A DNA stretch of 43,425 nucleotides, taken from the NCBI GenBank assembly GCA_910584695.1, contig CAJUBR010000015.1, forward strand, positions 1 through 43,425. Direction: 5' to 3'. Both the position numbers and the translations under genes were made by a program. The notes beneath the pieces were generated by a model. It did no database searches. It was given only the letters and a program-made list of their open reading frames with translations, and had not been told where the DNA came from. This stretch comes from an uncultured Lachnospiraceae bacterium (lineage in GTDB: Bacteria; Bacillota; Clostridia; Lachnospirales; Lachnospiraceae). Positions 42,743-43,425 of this stretch are shown here, in pieces. Every line of letters starts with the position of its first letter. Within the stretch, counting starts at the first letter, position 1.

Positions 42743-43425
42743 TTAACCTATCCAATCTGGATTCCCATCTGTTATCTTAAACTGTACTTTCTCCCCACTT
42801 CTTTCCGAAACCCATTTTCTCTCAAGTACAAGCAGCATGCCAAAAATCAGAAAGCACAAAAAACTAATACGATACCCTAATTTAAATCCCGGTGCTTCAT
42901 ATTTGATCTCAACCTGATGATCTCCCTTTGCAATTGGAAAACCCAGAAATGCAGTATTGATCTTCTCCGGTTTCACCGGTACACCATCCATTTTGATTTG
43001 ATACCCTTTCCGGTATGGGTAAGATGTAACAAAATATCCGTTTTCCTTCATTGTAATGCTTCCCTGAAAGACATTTTTTCCGTTATCGGAAGCCTGCTCT
43101 TTTATCTCAGGTACCGTTATATCGGAATGCCTCAGATATTTTTTGTCAAGCGTATATATCTTAAGGCAGTCTACCGCATACTCTCCCCTTGAAACTTCTA
43201 CCTCCAATTCCTCTAAAGCTGCTTCGGATGACAAGATATAAGTAAAATCGTGATTGTTATTTGGATATGGTGCACTTTCCGATGACAGTTTATTTTTCAC
43301 ACCATTGATACAGATGACTACTTCCCCTCCGTTTTTACTCTCTACATGAAATGTGAGAATCAGTATCTTCTCCCGAATAGAATCCTTAAGCGGTAACGTA
43401 TAGCGTTCTTTTTTCCCGGATGGAT
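42743..43425 (-). CDS. YfhO-family membrane protein, C-terminal part (5' end outside window)
   Basis: The frame is open from the window edge to TAG/TAA-terminated end at 42743, giving the last 226 residues. A beta-rich extracytoplasmic domain contains the YfhO-type pattern GYFVTSYPYRKGYQIKMDG, then TAFLGFPIAKGDH and YEAPGFKLG, followed by one membrane helix (GYRISFLCFLIFGMLLVLE) and a short tail. YfhO proteins are multi-pass membrane proteins with a glycosyltransferase-like fold; in Bacillus one is linked to lipoteichoic acid glycosylation. A GTG at 43300 is inside the frame and is not taken as the start because coding sequence continues upstream of it. Confidence 0.8.
   Translation of the reverse strand, partial: PSGKKERYTLPLKDSIREKILILTFHVESKNGGEVVICINGVKNKLSSESAPYPNNNHDFTYILSSEAALEELEVEVSRGEYAVDCLKIYTLDKKYLRHSDITVPEIKEQASDNGKNVFQGSITMKENGYFVTSYPYRKGYQIKMDGVPVKPEKINTAFLGFPIAKGDHQVEIKYEAPGFKLGYRISFLCFLIFGMLLVLERKWVSERSGEKVQFKITDGNPDWIG

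Overview
The window looks like a chromosomal segment from a Gram-positive, anaerobic, probably gut-associated member of the Clostridia, most likely Lachnospiraceae. The evidence is AGGAGG-type ribosome binding sites, a leucine T-box leader, a type-2 LeuA, a LdhA-like D-lactate dehydrogenase, and large secreted starch-degrading and RHS/YD-repeat proteins of the kind seen in that family. I saw no rRNA, tRNA, CRISPR array, phage gene or transposase gene.

Left part (1-17.8 kb, all minus strand): a giant exported protein of more than 4,039 residues runs off the left edge. It has an N-terminal repeat region resembling a beta-solenoid, a block of alternating FN3/Ig-like domains, a PKD domain, a carboxypeptidase-regulatory-like domain and then YD repeats. 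Just upstream, apparently in the same operon, is a small secreted protein with only two YD repeats and a lysine-rich C-terminal domain. Next is a 1,457-residue multimodular extracellular alpha-amylase, followed by a D-lactate dehydrogenase.

Middle (19.0-24.5 kb, plus strand): a two-gene unit encodes a 1,124-residue diguanylate cyclase (ATPase-like region without a P-loop, TPR-like helices, GAF-like region, GGDEF) and, 13 bp later, a glycogen debranching enzyme. This suggests a link between cyclic di-GMP and glycogen use.

Right-centre (24.6-37.7 kb, minus strand): an eight-gene operon with a good promoter at its head encodes a small membrane protein, a GATase-like membrane-anchored protein, an ABC-2 ATPase and permease, a coiled-coil/Asn-rich membrane protein, a MoxR AAA+ ATPase, a DUF58 protein and a 1,479-residue protein with three von Willebrand A domains. 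It is related in logic to MoxR/Bat systems and I cannot assign it a substrate. It is the best candidate here for an uncharacterised system. A 212-bp MITE-like element with 58-bp terminal inverted repeats and a 12-bp flanking duplication sits between the DUF58 and vWA genes.

Right part (37.7-43.4 kb): a leucine T-box riboswitch (specifier CTC) precedes leuA. Then come glyA, an alpha/beta hydrolase of the lysophospholipase type, a short decayed coding fragment, and the C-terminal part of a YfhO-like membrane protein that runs off the right edge.

Together the window combines surface/secreted functions (RHS, amylase, YfhO), central carbon use (amylase, debranching enzyme, lactate dehydrogenase), amino-acid and one-carbon metabolism (leuA, glyA) and an envelope-located AAA+/vWA operon. 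Functions are assigned by reading motifs; no database search was run.
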